A stretch of DNA of 64,000 nucleotides from Candidatus Krumholzibacteriia bacterium (GTDB taxonomy: Bacteria; Krumholzibacteriota; Krumholzibacteriia; LZORAL124-64-63), in contig JADGDU010000025.1 of assembly GCA_016744705.1 (NCBI GenBank), positions 281 through 64,280 on the forward strand, read 5' to 3'. The position numbers and the translations under genes were made by a program. Below the pieces are notes generated by a model. The model was not told where the DNA came from, made no database searches, and saw only the letters and a program-made list of their open reading frames with translations. The first letter of the stretch is position 1, and each line of letters begins with the position of its first letter. Shown piece by piece: positions 25,912 to 34,773 of the stretch.

Positions 25912-27333
25912 ATGGCTGCAAAGAACACGAAATCATTTGATCTCATTGTCATCGGCGCCGGCCCTGGCGGATATATCGCAGCCAAACGCGCAGCCCAACT
26001 GGGGCTTAAAACGGCTCTCATCGAAAAAGACGATCGTTTGGGCGGCACCTGTTTGTTAAGGGGCTGTATCCCCACCAAAGCTCTGATTCACGCTGCAGAA
26101 GTGTGGCAATTGTGCAGCAAAGGTGCCCGCACTTTTGGCATCGGTGTTGAGGGGGCCACCTTTGATTGGGCCAAGGTTCAGAAGCGCAAAGAATTGGCCA
26201 CCACCAAAGGCACCAAGGGCATCGATTTGCTCATGAAGAATGCCGGAGTGACGGTCATTCAGGGTACCGGGCGTTTGGCTGGCCCAGGCTGTGTGGCTGT
26301 GGAATCAGCTACTGGTATCGAAGAATTTGAAGCAGAAAAGATCATCCTGGCTACGGGATCCACCATTGCCAACCTGCCGCGTATGGAACCCGACGGGGTG
26401 AAAATTCTGGACAGCGATCTTTTGTTGGAATTGGACCATGTGCCCGCTTCCATGGTGGTGCTGGGCGCAGGGGCTGTGGGATTGGAATTGGCTTCGGTGA
26501 TGCAGAGTTTTGGGTGCAAAACCACTTTGGTGGAGCTCATGGATCAGGTGTTGCCACTGGAAGATCCGGAGTGTGCCGCCGTGGTGGAAAAAGCCCTCAA
26601 GAGGCAGAAGATGAAGGTGCTGACAGGCACCAAAGCCACCGGTGTGGAAAAAACCGAAACCGGCGTTCTCTGCACCCTCGAAAATGTTTCCACCGGAACC
26701 AGCGAAACCGTGGAGGCAGAGTGCCTGTTGGTGGCCGTGGGACGCAAACCTGTGACCCGGGATCTGGGTCTGAAAACAGTGGAAGTAGTGGTGGACGTTC
26801 GGGGCTACATCCAAACCGATGCCATGATGGAAACAGCCACACCTGGCCTTTATGCCATCGGCGACATCGTGGCCACACCCCAGCTGGCCCATGTGGCCAG
26901 TCATGAAGCTTTGGTGGCAGCCGGACACGCCGCCGGTCAGCCTGAACACCCCATCCATTATCACCGCATTCCCGCCTGCACCTACAGCAACCCTGAGGTG
27001 GCTTCGGTGGGCTTGAAAGAAAGCGATGCTCTTGCCGCAGGCCATGAAGTGCAGTGTGGTCAGTTTCCTTTTTCAGCTCTGGGCAAGGCGTCCATCCTCA
27101 ACGAACCGCACGGTTTCATCAAGGTGGTCAGTGATGCTGGCAGTGGAAAAGTTCTGGGGGTGCACATGGTGGGCCCTCGGGTGACGGAACTGTTGGGAGA
27201 AGCGGTCACGGCTTTGGGTTTTGATGCTGATCTGAAAACCTGGTCAGAAGTGGTTCATCCGCATCCCAGCCTGAGTGAGGCCATGGGCGAAGCCATCGCC
27301 GCTGCGGCCGGTCGTCCGGTCCATGGGGGATGA
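25912..27333 (+). CDS. lpdA: Dihydrolipoyl dehydrogenase
   Basis: This flavoprotein reoxidises dihydrolipoamide with NAD+ in 2-oxoacid dehydrogenase or glycine-cleavage complexes. The 473-residue protein has the FAD motif VIGAGPGGYIAAKRAA, the redox disulfide LGGTCLLRGCIPTKAL and the NAD motif LGAGAVGLELASVMQSFG. AIGDIVATPQLAH and the active-site VVHPHPSLSEAMGEA follow. Usual enzymes read GTCLNVGCIP, so LLR is a small variant. No E1 or E2 gene is in the window. Its stop lies 11 nt inside the following oxidase gene, implying co-transcription. Confidence 0.93.
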   Translation: MAAKNTKSFDLIVIGAGPGGYIAAKRAAQLGLKTALIEKDDRLGGTCLLRGCIPTKALIHAAEVWQLCSKGARTFGIGVEGATFDWAKVQKRKELATTKGTKGIDLLMKNAGVTVIQGTGRLAGPGCVAVESATGIEEFEAEKIILATGSTIANLPRMEPDGVKILDSDLLLELDHVPASMVVLGAGAVGLELASVMQSFGCKTTLVELMDQVLPLEDPECAAVVEKALKRQKMKVLTGTKATGVEKTETGVLCTLENVSTGTSETVEAECLLVAVGRKPVTRDLGLKTVEVVVDVRGYIQTDAMMETATPGLYAIGDIVATPQLAHVASHEALVAAGHAAGQPEHPIHYHRIPACTYSNPEVASVGLKESDALAAGHEVQCGQFPFSALGKASILNEPHGFIKVVSDAGSGKVLGVHMVGPRVTELLGEAVTALGFDADLKTWSEVVHPHPSLSEAMGEAIAAAAGRPVHGG

Positions 27334-29710
27334 TCGCCAGAAACTCCTGGCCCAGCTAAAAAAACTGCTGGGGCCTGAAGGGTTGCTAGATGATGCGGCA
27401 GCCCGGCGGGTTTATGCCCAGGATTCATCCCATTTGCAGTGGGGCCGGCCTTGGGCCATCGCCCTGCCGCGGTTGGCCAGTGAAGTTGCCCACATTGTGG
27501 AACTGTGCACCCGGGCAGGTGTGCCTATCGTTTGCCGCGGCAGTGGTACGGGCTTGAGTGGGGGGGCCGTGCCGGTGGAAGGGGCTTTGGTGTTGGGAAC
27601 GGCGCGTTGCCAACAATCCGATCCCGTTTGCCCAAGCGATCAGAGCGTCCAGGTTCAGGTGGGCGTGCTGAATGATCAAGTCAGCACCATGGCCTCTGCA
27701 TACGGTTTCCATTTTGCTCCCGACCCTTCCAGCCAGAGTATAGCCTCCATTGGCGGAAACATTGCCGAGAATTCCGGCGGTCCTCATTGCCTGCGTTACG
27801 GTGTCACTTTACAACATGTGCGGCAAATGCAATGGGTGGATGCCCAGGGTGCTTTGTCCTACTCCTGCCGAGGACTTCCCGCCGAACGGGGCTTTGATCT
27901 GAAGAGTCTGCTATGCGGCAGTGAAGGCACTCTCGGGGTGGTCACTGCCGCCAGACTGAAACTTGTAGCCAATGCCCCGGCTGTGACCACTCTGCTGGTC
28001 TTTTTCCCTCTTTTGCACGATGCCACATGTTCGGTAGTCTCTTTGCTGGAGGCAGGTTTGCAGCCGGTTGCTGTGGAGATGGTGGACCAGGCCATGCTTC
28101 TGGCCGTGGAGGAGGCTTTCGGATTTGGTTTCCCCACCGATGTGGAAGGAGCCATGATTGCTGAATTCACCGGCACTGCCGAAGAGGTGGCCGAGGATGT
28201 GGAGCGAGCCACGACCATCCTGAATGATGGTGGTGCCAGCGAAGTTCGCCAGGCCACCGATGATGACGAGCGAATGGAACTTTGGAAGTGCCGCAAAAAA
28301 GCTTTCGGAGCAGTGGGCCGACTGGCACCCAGATATGTGACCATGGATGTGGTGGTGCCGCTGGGCCGTTTGCCCGAATTAGTGGCGCGCATTCAGGACA
28401 TAAAAATCAAACTCGGCGTGGGGGTGTCCACGGCCTTCCATGCCGGCGATGGCAACCTGCATCCGGGAGTCCACTACGATGACCGGGTGGAAGGGCAAAG
28501 CGAAAACGCCCACCGGGCTGCTGATGAAATCATCCGCACTGCCTTGGGAATGGGTGGATCGGCCACCGGGGAACATGGCGTGGGTATGGAAAAAATACAC
28601 GTGATGCCCTGGCAGTGGGATGCGGTGACGGCCTCTCTGCAGCGGGGCATCAAAGAAGCCTTTGATCCCCAGGATCTAATGAATCCAGGAAAAATACTTC
28701 CCCCTGCTGATGCCAAATATGCAGATTGCAAACCTCTGCCCCAGTCTCCTGTTTTCCGTTGGGACAGCATGACGGTGACCGCACCTGCCGACACCCCCTT
28801 GGCCCAATTGCAGAGCGCGGCCTTGGAACGGGGGCTTTGTTTGCCGGTGGGTGTTTTTCGCACCTCAAAAACGGGCGAGTTGGGTTTGGGCGCTGCCACC
28901 AATGTGGGCGATCTTTTTTCCCAACTGGTTCCCGGTCCCGCTGTTCTGGCCATGGGGACGGCCCGTGATTTTCTCTTGGAACTGTGGGCCCAAACCGGCG
29001 ACGGCCAACTCTTCCACACGGGGGCCCCGGTGTTCAAAAATGTGGCTGGCTATGGTCTGGGACAAAGCCTTTGCGGATCTGGGGAGTACTTTGTCAAGCC
29101 CCTGGCCGCTACTTTCCAGCTGAAGCCCGTGTGCGAAAGCATACTGGCCCTGCGCTTCAGCCACCAAGGTGAACGCGGCGTTCTGGAATCTCTTCTGCCG
29201 ATGCTTCCGGTGGATGATATTACTTCTCCGGTGGTTATTTTTGACAACCAGGGCCTTTGGATTCTCGTGGGTGGACGCAATCGTAGCTGGGGATTGGATT
29301 CTCTGGCCAATTCCCTGATCGAACATCTGGCCGGGTGCACCCTGGAATCCCGGCAACTGCTGGCCCCCTCGGATATGGGCGACTTTTTGGCGTCTGATTT
29401 CTTCCCAACCTGGGCGGTGGCTTCAGAGAACTGGACTATGGTCTGCAAACCCGCCGGCCATAAATCTTCCCATGAGATCCCGTCTGCGGGACCTCTGGTG
29501 TGGCAAGCCACTCCCGGTTTGTGGTGGGTGCCGGGTTCCGTGGAGCTGCGCGATGGTTGGTATGCTGACAAACTGCTGGATGGTGGTTTGATAACACCAA
29601 CCCCAGCGCCCAGCCCGGCTTCGGCCACCGGCATGCTTTCGCGACTGAAAAAGCTCTTTGACCCCCAGCAGGAGTTTCCACCCTGGAAAGGTGTTGGTCT
29701 TGAAGACTGA
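27323..29710 (+). CDS. GlcD-GlcE fusion: FAD-linked 2-hydroxyacid (glycolate-type) oxidase
   Basis: The 795-residue protein joins two FAD-binding units. Residues 1-470 match GlcD: PRLASEVAHIVELC, CRGSGTGLSGGAVP, PDPSSQSIASIGGNIAENSG, CGSEGTLGVVTAA and FHAGDGNLHPG, ending near NPGKILPP. Residues about 485-795 match GlcE: a second FAD domain with GLGAATNVGDLFSQL, MGTARDF and APVFKNVAGYGLGQ. In most bacteria GlcD and GlcE are separate. With the GlcF-type protein just downstream this makes a complete glycolate or D-lactate-type dehydrogenase. The ATG at 27323 is used, overlapping lpdA. The true 2-hydroxyacid is not known. Confidence 0.85.
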   Translation: MGDDRQKLLAQLKKLLGPEGLLDDAAARRVYAQDSSHLQWGRPWAIALPRLASEVAHIVELCTRAGVPIVCRGSGTGLSGGAVPVEGALVLGTARCQQSDPVCPSDQSVQVQVGVLNDQVSTMASAYGFHFAPDPSSQSIASIGGNIAENSGGPHCLRYGVTLQHVRQMQWVDAQGALSYSCRGLPAERGFDLKSLLCGSEGTLGVVTAARLKLVANAPAVTTLLVFFPLLHDATCSVVSLLEAGLQPVAVEMVDQAMLLAVEEAFGFGFPTDVEGAMIAEFTGTAEEVAEDVERATTILNDGGASEVRQATDDDERMELWKCRKKAFGAVGRLAPRYVTMDVVVPLGRLPELVARIQDIKIKLGVGVSTAFHAGDGNLHPGVHYDDRVEGQSENAHRAADEIIRTALGMGGSATGEHGVGMEKIHVMPWQWDAVTASLQRGIKEAFDPQDLMNPGKILPPADAKYADCKPLPQSPVFRWDSMTVTAPADTPLAQLQSAALERGLCLPVGVFRTSKTGELGLGAATNVGDLFSQLVPGPAVLAMGTARDFLLELWAQTGDGQLFHTGAPVFKNVAGYGLGQSLCGSGEYFVKPLAATFQLKPVCESILALRFSHQGERGVLESLLPMLPVDDITSPVVIFDNQGLWILVGGRNRSWGLDSLANSLIEHLAGCTLESRQLLAPSDMGDFLASDFFPTWAVASENWTMVCKPAGHKSSHEIPSAGPLVWQATPGLWWVPGSVELRDGWYADKLLDGGLITPTPAPSPASATGMLSRLKKLFDPQQEFPPWKGVGLED

Positions 29711-30995
29711 CCCCAGACAACCTCAGGAATTAGCAGATTTGTTGCGGCGCTGTGTGGGCTGCGGCCTCTGCCTGCCCCATTGCGCCACCTGGGCCGAAAC
29801 CGGCAATGAAACACATTCACCCCGGGGCCGTTTGTTGTTGCTGGGCGATATGCTGGAAGATCCCAATCCCGAAACCCAGGCTTCTTATGCCGAAGCTTTT
29901 GATCTTTGCATCGGTTGCCGGGCCTGCGAAACCGCCTGCCCCGGTGGCGTTCCCTTCAGCCTTTTGGAATACGGACAAAGCCTGGTGGCCCCCCATATGG
30001 AGAAACCCTCTGCGGCCACGGCTTTTCTCAGCCGCCAATTGGATTCCCGGATCTTCCTTTCTCTGCTGGGGTCTTTCGGCCGAGGGATGCGCACGGTGCT
30101 GAAATGGGGTTGGGGCACCACTTGGCGGCGGCGTCTGGATGACGCACCCCTGGGGGCTGACAACCTGGTCCGTCTGCTGGGAAGCATGCCTGTGGCGCCG
30201 CGAAACAACGAAGAGCTTGTGGCTCAACTGGACCGCCTGGTGGGCATGTCTTCGCAAATTCATAAAAGTTTGCCCACTTCTGGATCTCCCCATGATGTGG
30301 CTTTTTTCATGGGTTGCGCCAACGAGGGACTGCTGCCTGCCAGCAGCCGTCGATTGTTGGCTGTTCTGGAGGCCACCGGCCACCGGCTGCATTTTCTGGA
30401 AAATCAAGAATGTTGTGGGGCTTTGGCTGCTCATACGGGCCGGCCGGGCACGGCAGTCAGACTCCAGCAAGCCAACATTCAAAGCATGGCCTCACTCCAG
30501 GATGATGAGATGCCTGTGGTGTTGGAAGCGGCAGGCTGTGGACTCCAAATGAAGAACTACGGACCCGATTTCCAGGATCGTATTGTGGATGCAACCGTAC
30601 TTCTGGGAGATCTTCTTTTGCCCTTCAAGCGTGAGGTTCCCCTGAAGGTGGTCTATCACGACCCCTGCCACGCGCGCCACGGCCAGGGTATATACCAGGA
30701 GCCCAGAAACATCTTGAAACAAATTCCGGGCTTGCAGCTGGTGGAACCTCTGGAGTCTGAAATGTGCTGCGGCAGTGGTGGGGCGTGGGGACTGCATCAT
30801 CAGGAGATGTCGGAACGTTTGGGTCGGCGGAAGGCCCGCCATCTGCGACTCAGTGGAGCTGATCTGGTGGTTACAAGCAATCCCGGCTGTCTGGGACAAA
30901 TTGCGGATGGGCTGGCCATGGAAGCCCCTGGGTTGCCGATTTTGCCTTTGGGGGATCTGCTCTGGTATGCCCTTCTCACACACCCTATAAATTAG
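29700..30995 (+). CDS. glcF: GlcF-type iron-sulfur subunit of 2-hydroxyacid oxidase
   Basis: This subunit relays electrons from the flavin units to the respiratory chain. The 431-residue protein has two [4Fe-4S] motifs, CVGCGLCLPHC (near residue 15) and CIGCRACETAC (near 70). Two CCG domains follow, FMGCANEG to ENQECCGALAAHTG and YHDPCHARHGQG to EMCCGSGGAWG with TSNPGC. That is the GlcF layout. No membrane helices are seen. The start is uncertain: TTG at 29700 has GGAAAGG 8 nt upstream, while other in-frame starts lie earlier inside the preceding gene. Confidence 0.87.
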   Translation: MKTDPRQPQELADLLRRCVGCGLCLPHCATWAETGNETHSPRGRLLLLGDMLEDPNPETQASYAEAFDLCIGCRACETACPGGVPFSLLEYGQSLVAPHMEKPSAATAFLSRQLDSRIFLSLLGSFGRGMRTVLKWGWGTTWRRRLDDAPLGADNLVRLLGSMPVAPRNNEELVAQLDRLVGMSSQIHKSLPTSGSPHDVAFFMGCANEGLLPASSRRLLAVLEATGHRLHFLENQECCGALAAHTGRPGTAVRLQQANIQSMASLQDDEMPVVLEAAGCGLQMKNYGPDFQDRIVDATVLLGDLLLPFKREVPLKVVYHDPCHARHGQGIYQEPRNILKQIPGLQLVEPLESEMCCGSGGAWGLHHQEMSERLGRRKARHLRLSGADLVVTSNPGCLGQIADGLAMEAPGLPILPLGDLLWYALLTHPIN

Positions 30996-31146
30996 GTTGT
31001 GCCTCTGAATTTGTGTCTGGTTTGTGTTTTGCCACAGACCAGATATGAATACTTAAAAAAGAATACCTGATTCATGGACTCCTCCCTTCTGCCCAAACCC
31101 TAAGTGTTTATACCACAATGGACACACTGATCAGTGGCCCATTAAA

Positions 31147-32079
31147 TTGATTGGCTACTACCGTAGACAGAATCCCCCGAACTGTGTACAGCGGTTTCTA
31201 TGCAAGGCCAGCAAAAGAAGCTTCAGCACCCAAACTTTTGCGCAAAACTACTGGCAAAAGCGTCCAGACCTCGATGGAAAGATCATCATGAAGACTGTCG
31301 GTGGTATGGCAAACCGCCAAATTGCCCGTGACCTCAAGGTCGCCCCGGAGACAATCAACCGGCACATTGCCAGGTTGGGAAGACACTGTTTTCTCTTCCA
31401 TCAAGAGCAAATGATAAATGCCCCACCAGTAAAAATTGTCGTTGTCGATGGCTTTGAATCATTTGAGTTGAGTCAATACCACCCAATCCACCATCACGTC
31501 GCCGTTGAAAAGGAAACCGATTTCTTTGTCTACTTCACTGATAGTGAATTGCGACGTAAAGGCCGGATGACAGCACCACAAAAGCGGAGGCGAAAGGAAC
31601 TGGAGTTTCTACTGGGACGTCCTGATCCCAAAGCCATTGAAAATGATATGAAGGAGCTGCTGGAAGTGACCTTGGGGGATCAAAATGCAGCCCTTGTTCA
31701 CAGTGATGAGCATCCAGCTTACCGGCGGTCAATAAAGCGGTTAAAGATTTCTATTGATCACCGCATCACCCCCGGCAGCAATCACAGGGACAGTAGAAAT
31801 TCACTTTGGGAGGTAAGCTTATTGGACCTTTTGATCCGTCATTGCAACGCCAACCACAAGAGAGAAACGATTGCCTGGTCGAAGCGGAGACAGGCCAGTG
31901 CTGCTCGGCTAGCCATCCTGTTGGTGTGGCGAAATTATATGAAAGGTCGGCGTGAAAAGAAGAAAGATAGTCCCACCCCAGCGATGGTTCGGGGGATGAT
32001 GGAAGCACCGCTTGAGATTGAGGATCTCCTATTAAAAAACCCGCTTTGCCATGTGTTCGGCAAAGCGGGTTGGAGATAG
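31147..32079 (+). CDS. DDE-type transposase-like protein, probably decayed
   Basis: The 310-residue frame matches a known family of IS-type transposase proteins. It has VQRFLCKASKRSFSTQTF (zinc-ribbon end), an HTH with NRQIARDLKVAPETINRHI, the VVVDGFESFELSQYHP strand with a catalytic Asp, and HSDEHPAYRR. NHKRETIAWSKRRQASAARL follows. The N-terminal zinc-ribbon half (CPNPKC, 31090-31107) is in frame upstream, but no ATG, GTG or TTG precedes it after the stop at 31054; TTG 31147 falls mid-domain and has no ribosome site. The last 14 codons run through the terminator of the neighbouring minus-strand gene. No terminal repeats were seen. It is probably a dead remnant. Confidence 0.62.
   Translation: MIGYYRRQNPPNCVQRFLCKASKRSFSTQTFAQNYWQKRPDLDGKIIMKTVGGMANRQIARDLKVAPETINRHIARLGRHCFLFHQEQMINAPPVKIVVVDGFESFELSQYHPIHHHVAVEKETDFFVYFTDSELRRKGRMTAPQKRRRKELEFLLGRPDPKAIENDMKELLEVTLGDQNAALVHSDEHPAYRRSIKRLKISIDHRITPGSNHRDSRNSLWEVSLLDLLIRHCNANHKRETIAWSKRRQASAARLAILLVWRNYMKGRREKKKDSPTPAMVRGMMEAPLEIEDLLLKNPLCHVFGKAGWR
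32034..32071 (-). terminator. Terminator of the outer-membrane protein gene
   Basis: AACCCGCTTTGCC (32038-32050) and GGCAAAGCGGGTT (32059-32071) pair perfectly over 13 bp with an 8-nt loop. On the minus strand the stem is followed by TTTTTT. It serves the gene ending at 32107, yet it lies inside the last codons of the transposase frame. Confidence 0.9.
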
Positions 32080-32106
32080 ACACAATTTCAAAGGCACAAC
32101 CCAAGG

Positions 32107-33267
32107 CTAGAAGAACAGGTAGGTCAGTCCTAAGGACAAGGCCCACAAGTGAGTGTTATTCCAGTCTTCATTAACATTAACCCAAATAGTTTCATCCTGT
32201 GTGGCAAAGTAACGCCACATCCATTCCACTTCGAGGTTGATGTTGGGCTTCAGTTCGTATTCGGTACCAATGCCAAATCCGAAGGAGAGGTCTTTACCTA
32301 GGAGGAGGTCATCGTCAATGTCGAGGACCTGGGTGCCACGTTCTCCGGCGGTGACTTCCCAGCTGGCTTTACCCAAGGCCGCGGTCATGTAGGGATTGAA
32401 TCGAGAATCTTCATTGAAGATATTCCCGAAGTATCCCGTGACGCCCACTTCCCAGCCATCGAGTTTGAGATTGCTGTCGGATGTCAGCCCGAATTCCTCG
32501 AAAGCGGAAAGCTTGTTGGCATCGTCGGTGAAACCCTGGTTGCCATGATAATAACGTCCGTAGATGGCAAAAGCATCCATGGCATGCCACCGCAGAGCGC
32601 CGTCATAATTCAGCTTGCTGGTGGTGATGTTATTCATGGTGTAGGTCTCGTCTCTGACCATGTGCATGGAGGCCCAATAGCTGAAACGACCGGTGACCGC
32701 AAAGTTGTGCTGGTGACGCACACGCTGTGGCTCGATGATTTCTCCGTCAGTGGTGCGTCCCAGAATAACAGTGCTGGGATCACGACGGAATTTTACAAAG
32801 CGGCTGGCCCCACGTTGTGAGAATGAACCGGAGACCCGATCCTCAGCTGCAATGTAAGTGCCTGTGAAGTGACTGGGATAGTCAGCTCCAGTGGGGCGGA
32901 AAGTGAAACTGATCATGGTGTCGTTCACTTTGATATCCTGACCCCTGATCGTATCAACGAAAGGATCTTCCAAAGTGATGACATACTCCCCATTGGGGTT
33001 GTCAATTGTGAGAGTCACTTGGGACTCTTCACCATTGGCGGCCCGGACTCTGCCGAACCAAATGCCTTCGGGGCCGCTGCCGACCTCATATTTCTTTTCT
33101 TCGACTTCAGCTGTGGCGCCCTCTTCCCCTTCGGATTCAGGGACCTGAAGGTCCACATCCGGGGCCGGATCCATGGTATCCTGAGCCAGGGAAACACCAG
33201 TTAAAAGGGTTGCAAGGGCAACAACGATCAAAATCGACAAAACCTTGGGGTTTCTACCCAATGTCAT
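32107..33267 (-). CDS. Predicted outer-membrane beta-barrel protein
   Basis: The 386-residue protein has a signal peptide (VLSILIVVALATLLTGV, cleavage near SLAQD) and an acidic linker (about 30-65). A small beta-rich domain follows (about 70-180, GPEGIWFGRVRAANGEESQV). A barrel of alternating strands runs from about 190 to the end (FAVTGRFSYWASMHMV, WEVGVTGYFG, INLEVEWMWRYF) and ends in LTYLFF, with the terminal Phe typical of BAM-inserted proteins. No substrate or named family is recognised. The ATG at 33267 is preferred because GAGGAG lies 8 nt upstream; an ATG five codons earlier lacks one. Confidence 0.78.
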   Translation of the reverse strand: MTLGRNPKVLSILIVVALATLLTGVSLAQDTMDPAPDVDLQVPESEGEEGATAEVEEKKYEVGSGPEGIWFGRVRAANGEESQVTLTIDNPNGEYVITLEDPFVDTIRGQDIKVNDTMISFTFRPTGADYPSHFTGTYIAAEDRVSGSFSQRGASRFVKFRRDPSTVILGRTTDGEIIEPQRVRHQHNFAVTGRFSYWASMHMVRDETYTMNNITTSKLNYDGALRWHAMDAFAIYGRYYHGNQGFTDDANKLSAFEEFGLTSDSNLKLDGWEVGVTGYFGNIFNEDSRFNPYMTAALGKASWEVTAGERGTQVLDIDDDLLLGKDLSFGFGIGTEYELKPNINLEVEWMWRYFATQDETIWVNVNEDWNNTHLWALSLGLTYLFF

Positions 33268-33398
33268 CGGCTTTCTCCTCATGAAATACTCCCGAAACGG
33301 TCTGAGGTTTGGTGAAGCAAATATACAGTTTGAGGTTTTGCTTGTCCAATGCCATAACACTTCATTGCACGGATATGGCCAAATTTTTAACTACTGAC

Positions 33399-33428
33399 TT
33401 GCATTTATGGTCCCAAATTCTGTATACT
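33399..33428 (+). promoter_or_regulatory. Sigma-70-like promoter upstream of ada
   Basis: TTGCAT (33399-33404), an 18-nt spacer and TATACT (33423-33428) make a good promoter. It would give a leader of about 240 nt before the ada start codon. Confidence 0.55.
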
Positions 33429-33503
33429 TACAAGCAGGTGGATTCCAGTAGTTAGGTATGCATTACCTGCACGCCTATTTTTGCCGGATCACCCCCTTCT
33501 TTT

Positions 33504-33634
33504 TCGATGCGGGTTTTTGTCGCCAACTTGGCTGGTTGTCGATGAAGAATTCGAAGTTGACCGGATGGTCCCAGGGGAAATGAGTCGCCTCTTGGATACT
33601 GGATGGTCGCCGCTTCGCCCGCATCGATAATTTT
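33504..33634 (+). promoter_or_regulatory. Long structured leader before ada with 10-nt closing helix and T-run
   Basis: TCGATGCGGG (33504-33513) is the exact complement of CCCGCATCGA (33618-33627), so 104 nt are enclosed by a perfect 10-bp helix. TAATTTTTTAT follows, as in a terminator. Inside are a smaller possible hairpin (GGTTGTCGA with TCGAAGTTGACC, about 33530-33561) and two copies of GGATGGTC (33563 and 33601). The layout would suit an attenuator or riboswitch-like element. It does not match the purine riboswitch consensus. No protein-coding gene is visible between 33268 and 33674. Confidence 0.35.
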
Positions 33635-33674
33635 TTATCCCCCTGATCGCTGCTCCGCCAGCCCGAGGATTTTC

Positions 33675-34766
33675 ATGGCCAAATCATCATCCCGCCCCAG
33701 TATGGACTTTCTTCACGCCCTGCCCAAAACCGATCTGCATGTTCATCTGGACGGATCTCTCCGTCTGGAAACGGTGCTGGAGCTTTCCAAACGCTTCGAT
33801 ACGGGCTATGAGTGGGAAACGGTGGAGGATGTAAGATCCATCTGTGAGGTTCCCGATGACTGCGAAAGTCTGGTGGATTACCTGCGTGTTTTCGACATCA
33901 CTCTGAAAATGATGCAGGAAGAACCCGAGCTGACTCGCATCGCCTACGAATTGGCTGAAGATGCGCACCAGGAAAATATTCGGTACATGGAGGTGCGCTA
34001 CAGTCCGCTGCTGCACACCAACAAAGGCCTGAATTACGATCAAATTGTGGCCGCTGTGCAGAAGGGTCTGGACCAGGCTCGCCGCCAGTATGGCATCATC
34101 ACCGGGCAAATCATCTGTGGAATCCGGCACATATCTACCGAATCCAGCCTGGAGCTGGCCGATTGTGCGGTGCGCTGGAAGGGCCGTGGAGTGGTGGGAT
34201 TCGATTTAGCTGGTGCCGAAAAAGATTTTCCCGCCAAGGACCACATTGAGGCGTTCCAGAAAGTTCTGAACAATAACATCAACATCACCATCCATGCGGG
34301 TGAGGCATTTGGTCCTGAATCTATCCACCAGGCTCTGCACTATTGCCGGGCTCACCGCATCGGACACGGAACCCATCTCTATGAAGATCCCGACCTCATG
34401 AACTGGGTCAACGACCACCGCATCCCGGTGGAAGTTTGCCTGGCCAGTAATTTGCAGACTAAGGCTATTCCTGACTACCAGAGCCATCCCATTCTGCGAT
34501 TCATGGATGAAGGCATGCGTGTGACTTTGAATACGGACAACCGCCTGGTCTCGGGCACGACCATGACCAACGAGTTTGCTTTGGCGGTTGAAAATTATGA
34601 TCTGAGTGAGGACGATGTTCTGTCTCTGATCATGAACGGATTCAAATCGGCGTTTCTGCCTCTCAAGGAGAAGTCTCTGCTTATTGATTCGGTGCTGGCT
34701 GAATTCGCTTCTCTGGGCGCCAGCTTTTCCGGAGAAATTAGCCGCCGCCGCCGGGTTCACCTCTAA
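33675..34766 (+). CDS. add: Adenosine deaminase
   Basis: This zinc enzyme deaminates adenosine or deoxyadenosine to inosine in purine salvage. The 363-residue protein has metal motifs TDLHVHLDGSLR near residue 20 and ITIHAGEAFGPE near 207 (catalytic Glu). HRIGHGTHLYED and VTLNTDNRLVSGTTMTNE follow; the latter is a common variant of the TDDP motif. The ATG at 33675 follows GAGGA; an upstream extension to 33603 falls in the leader. It is a single-gene unit with its own promoter. Confidence 0.93.
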   Translation: MAKSSSRPSMDFLHALPKTDLHVHLDGSLRLETVLELSKRFDTGYEWETVEDVRSICEVPDDCESLVDYLRVFDITLKMMQEEPELTRIAYELAEDAHQENIRYMEVRYSPLLHTNKGLNYDQIVAAVQKGLDQARRQYGIITGQIICGIRHISTESSLELADCAVRWKGRGVVGFDLAGAEKDFPAKDHIEAFQKVLNNNINITIHAGEAFGPESIHQALHYCRAHRIGHGTHLYEDPDLMNWVNDHRIPVEVCLASNLQTKAIPDYQSHPILRFMDEGMRVTLNTDNRLVSGTTMTNEFALAVENYDLSEDDVLSLIMNGFKSAFLPLKEKSLLIDSVLAEFASLGASFSGEISRRRRVHL

Positions 34767-34773
34767 AATTACT

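Noticed and set aside
33504..33634. Known purine riboswitch before ada
   Set aside because: The conserved loop and junction sequences of the purine riboswitch are not seen; only the general leader layout is similar.
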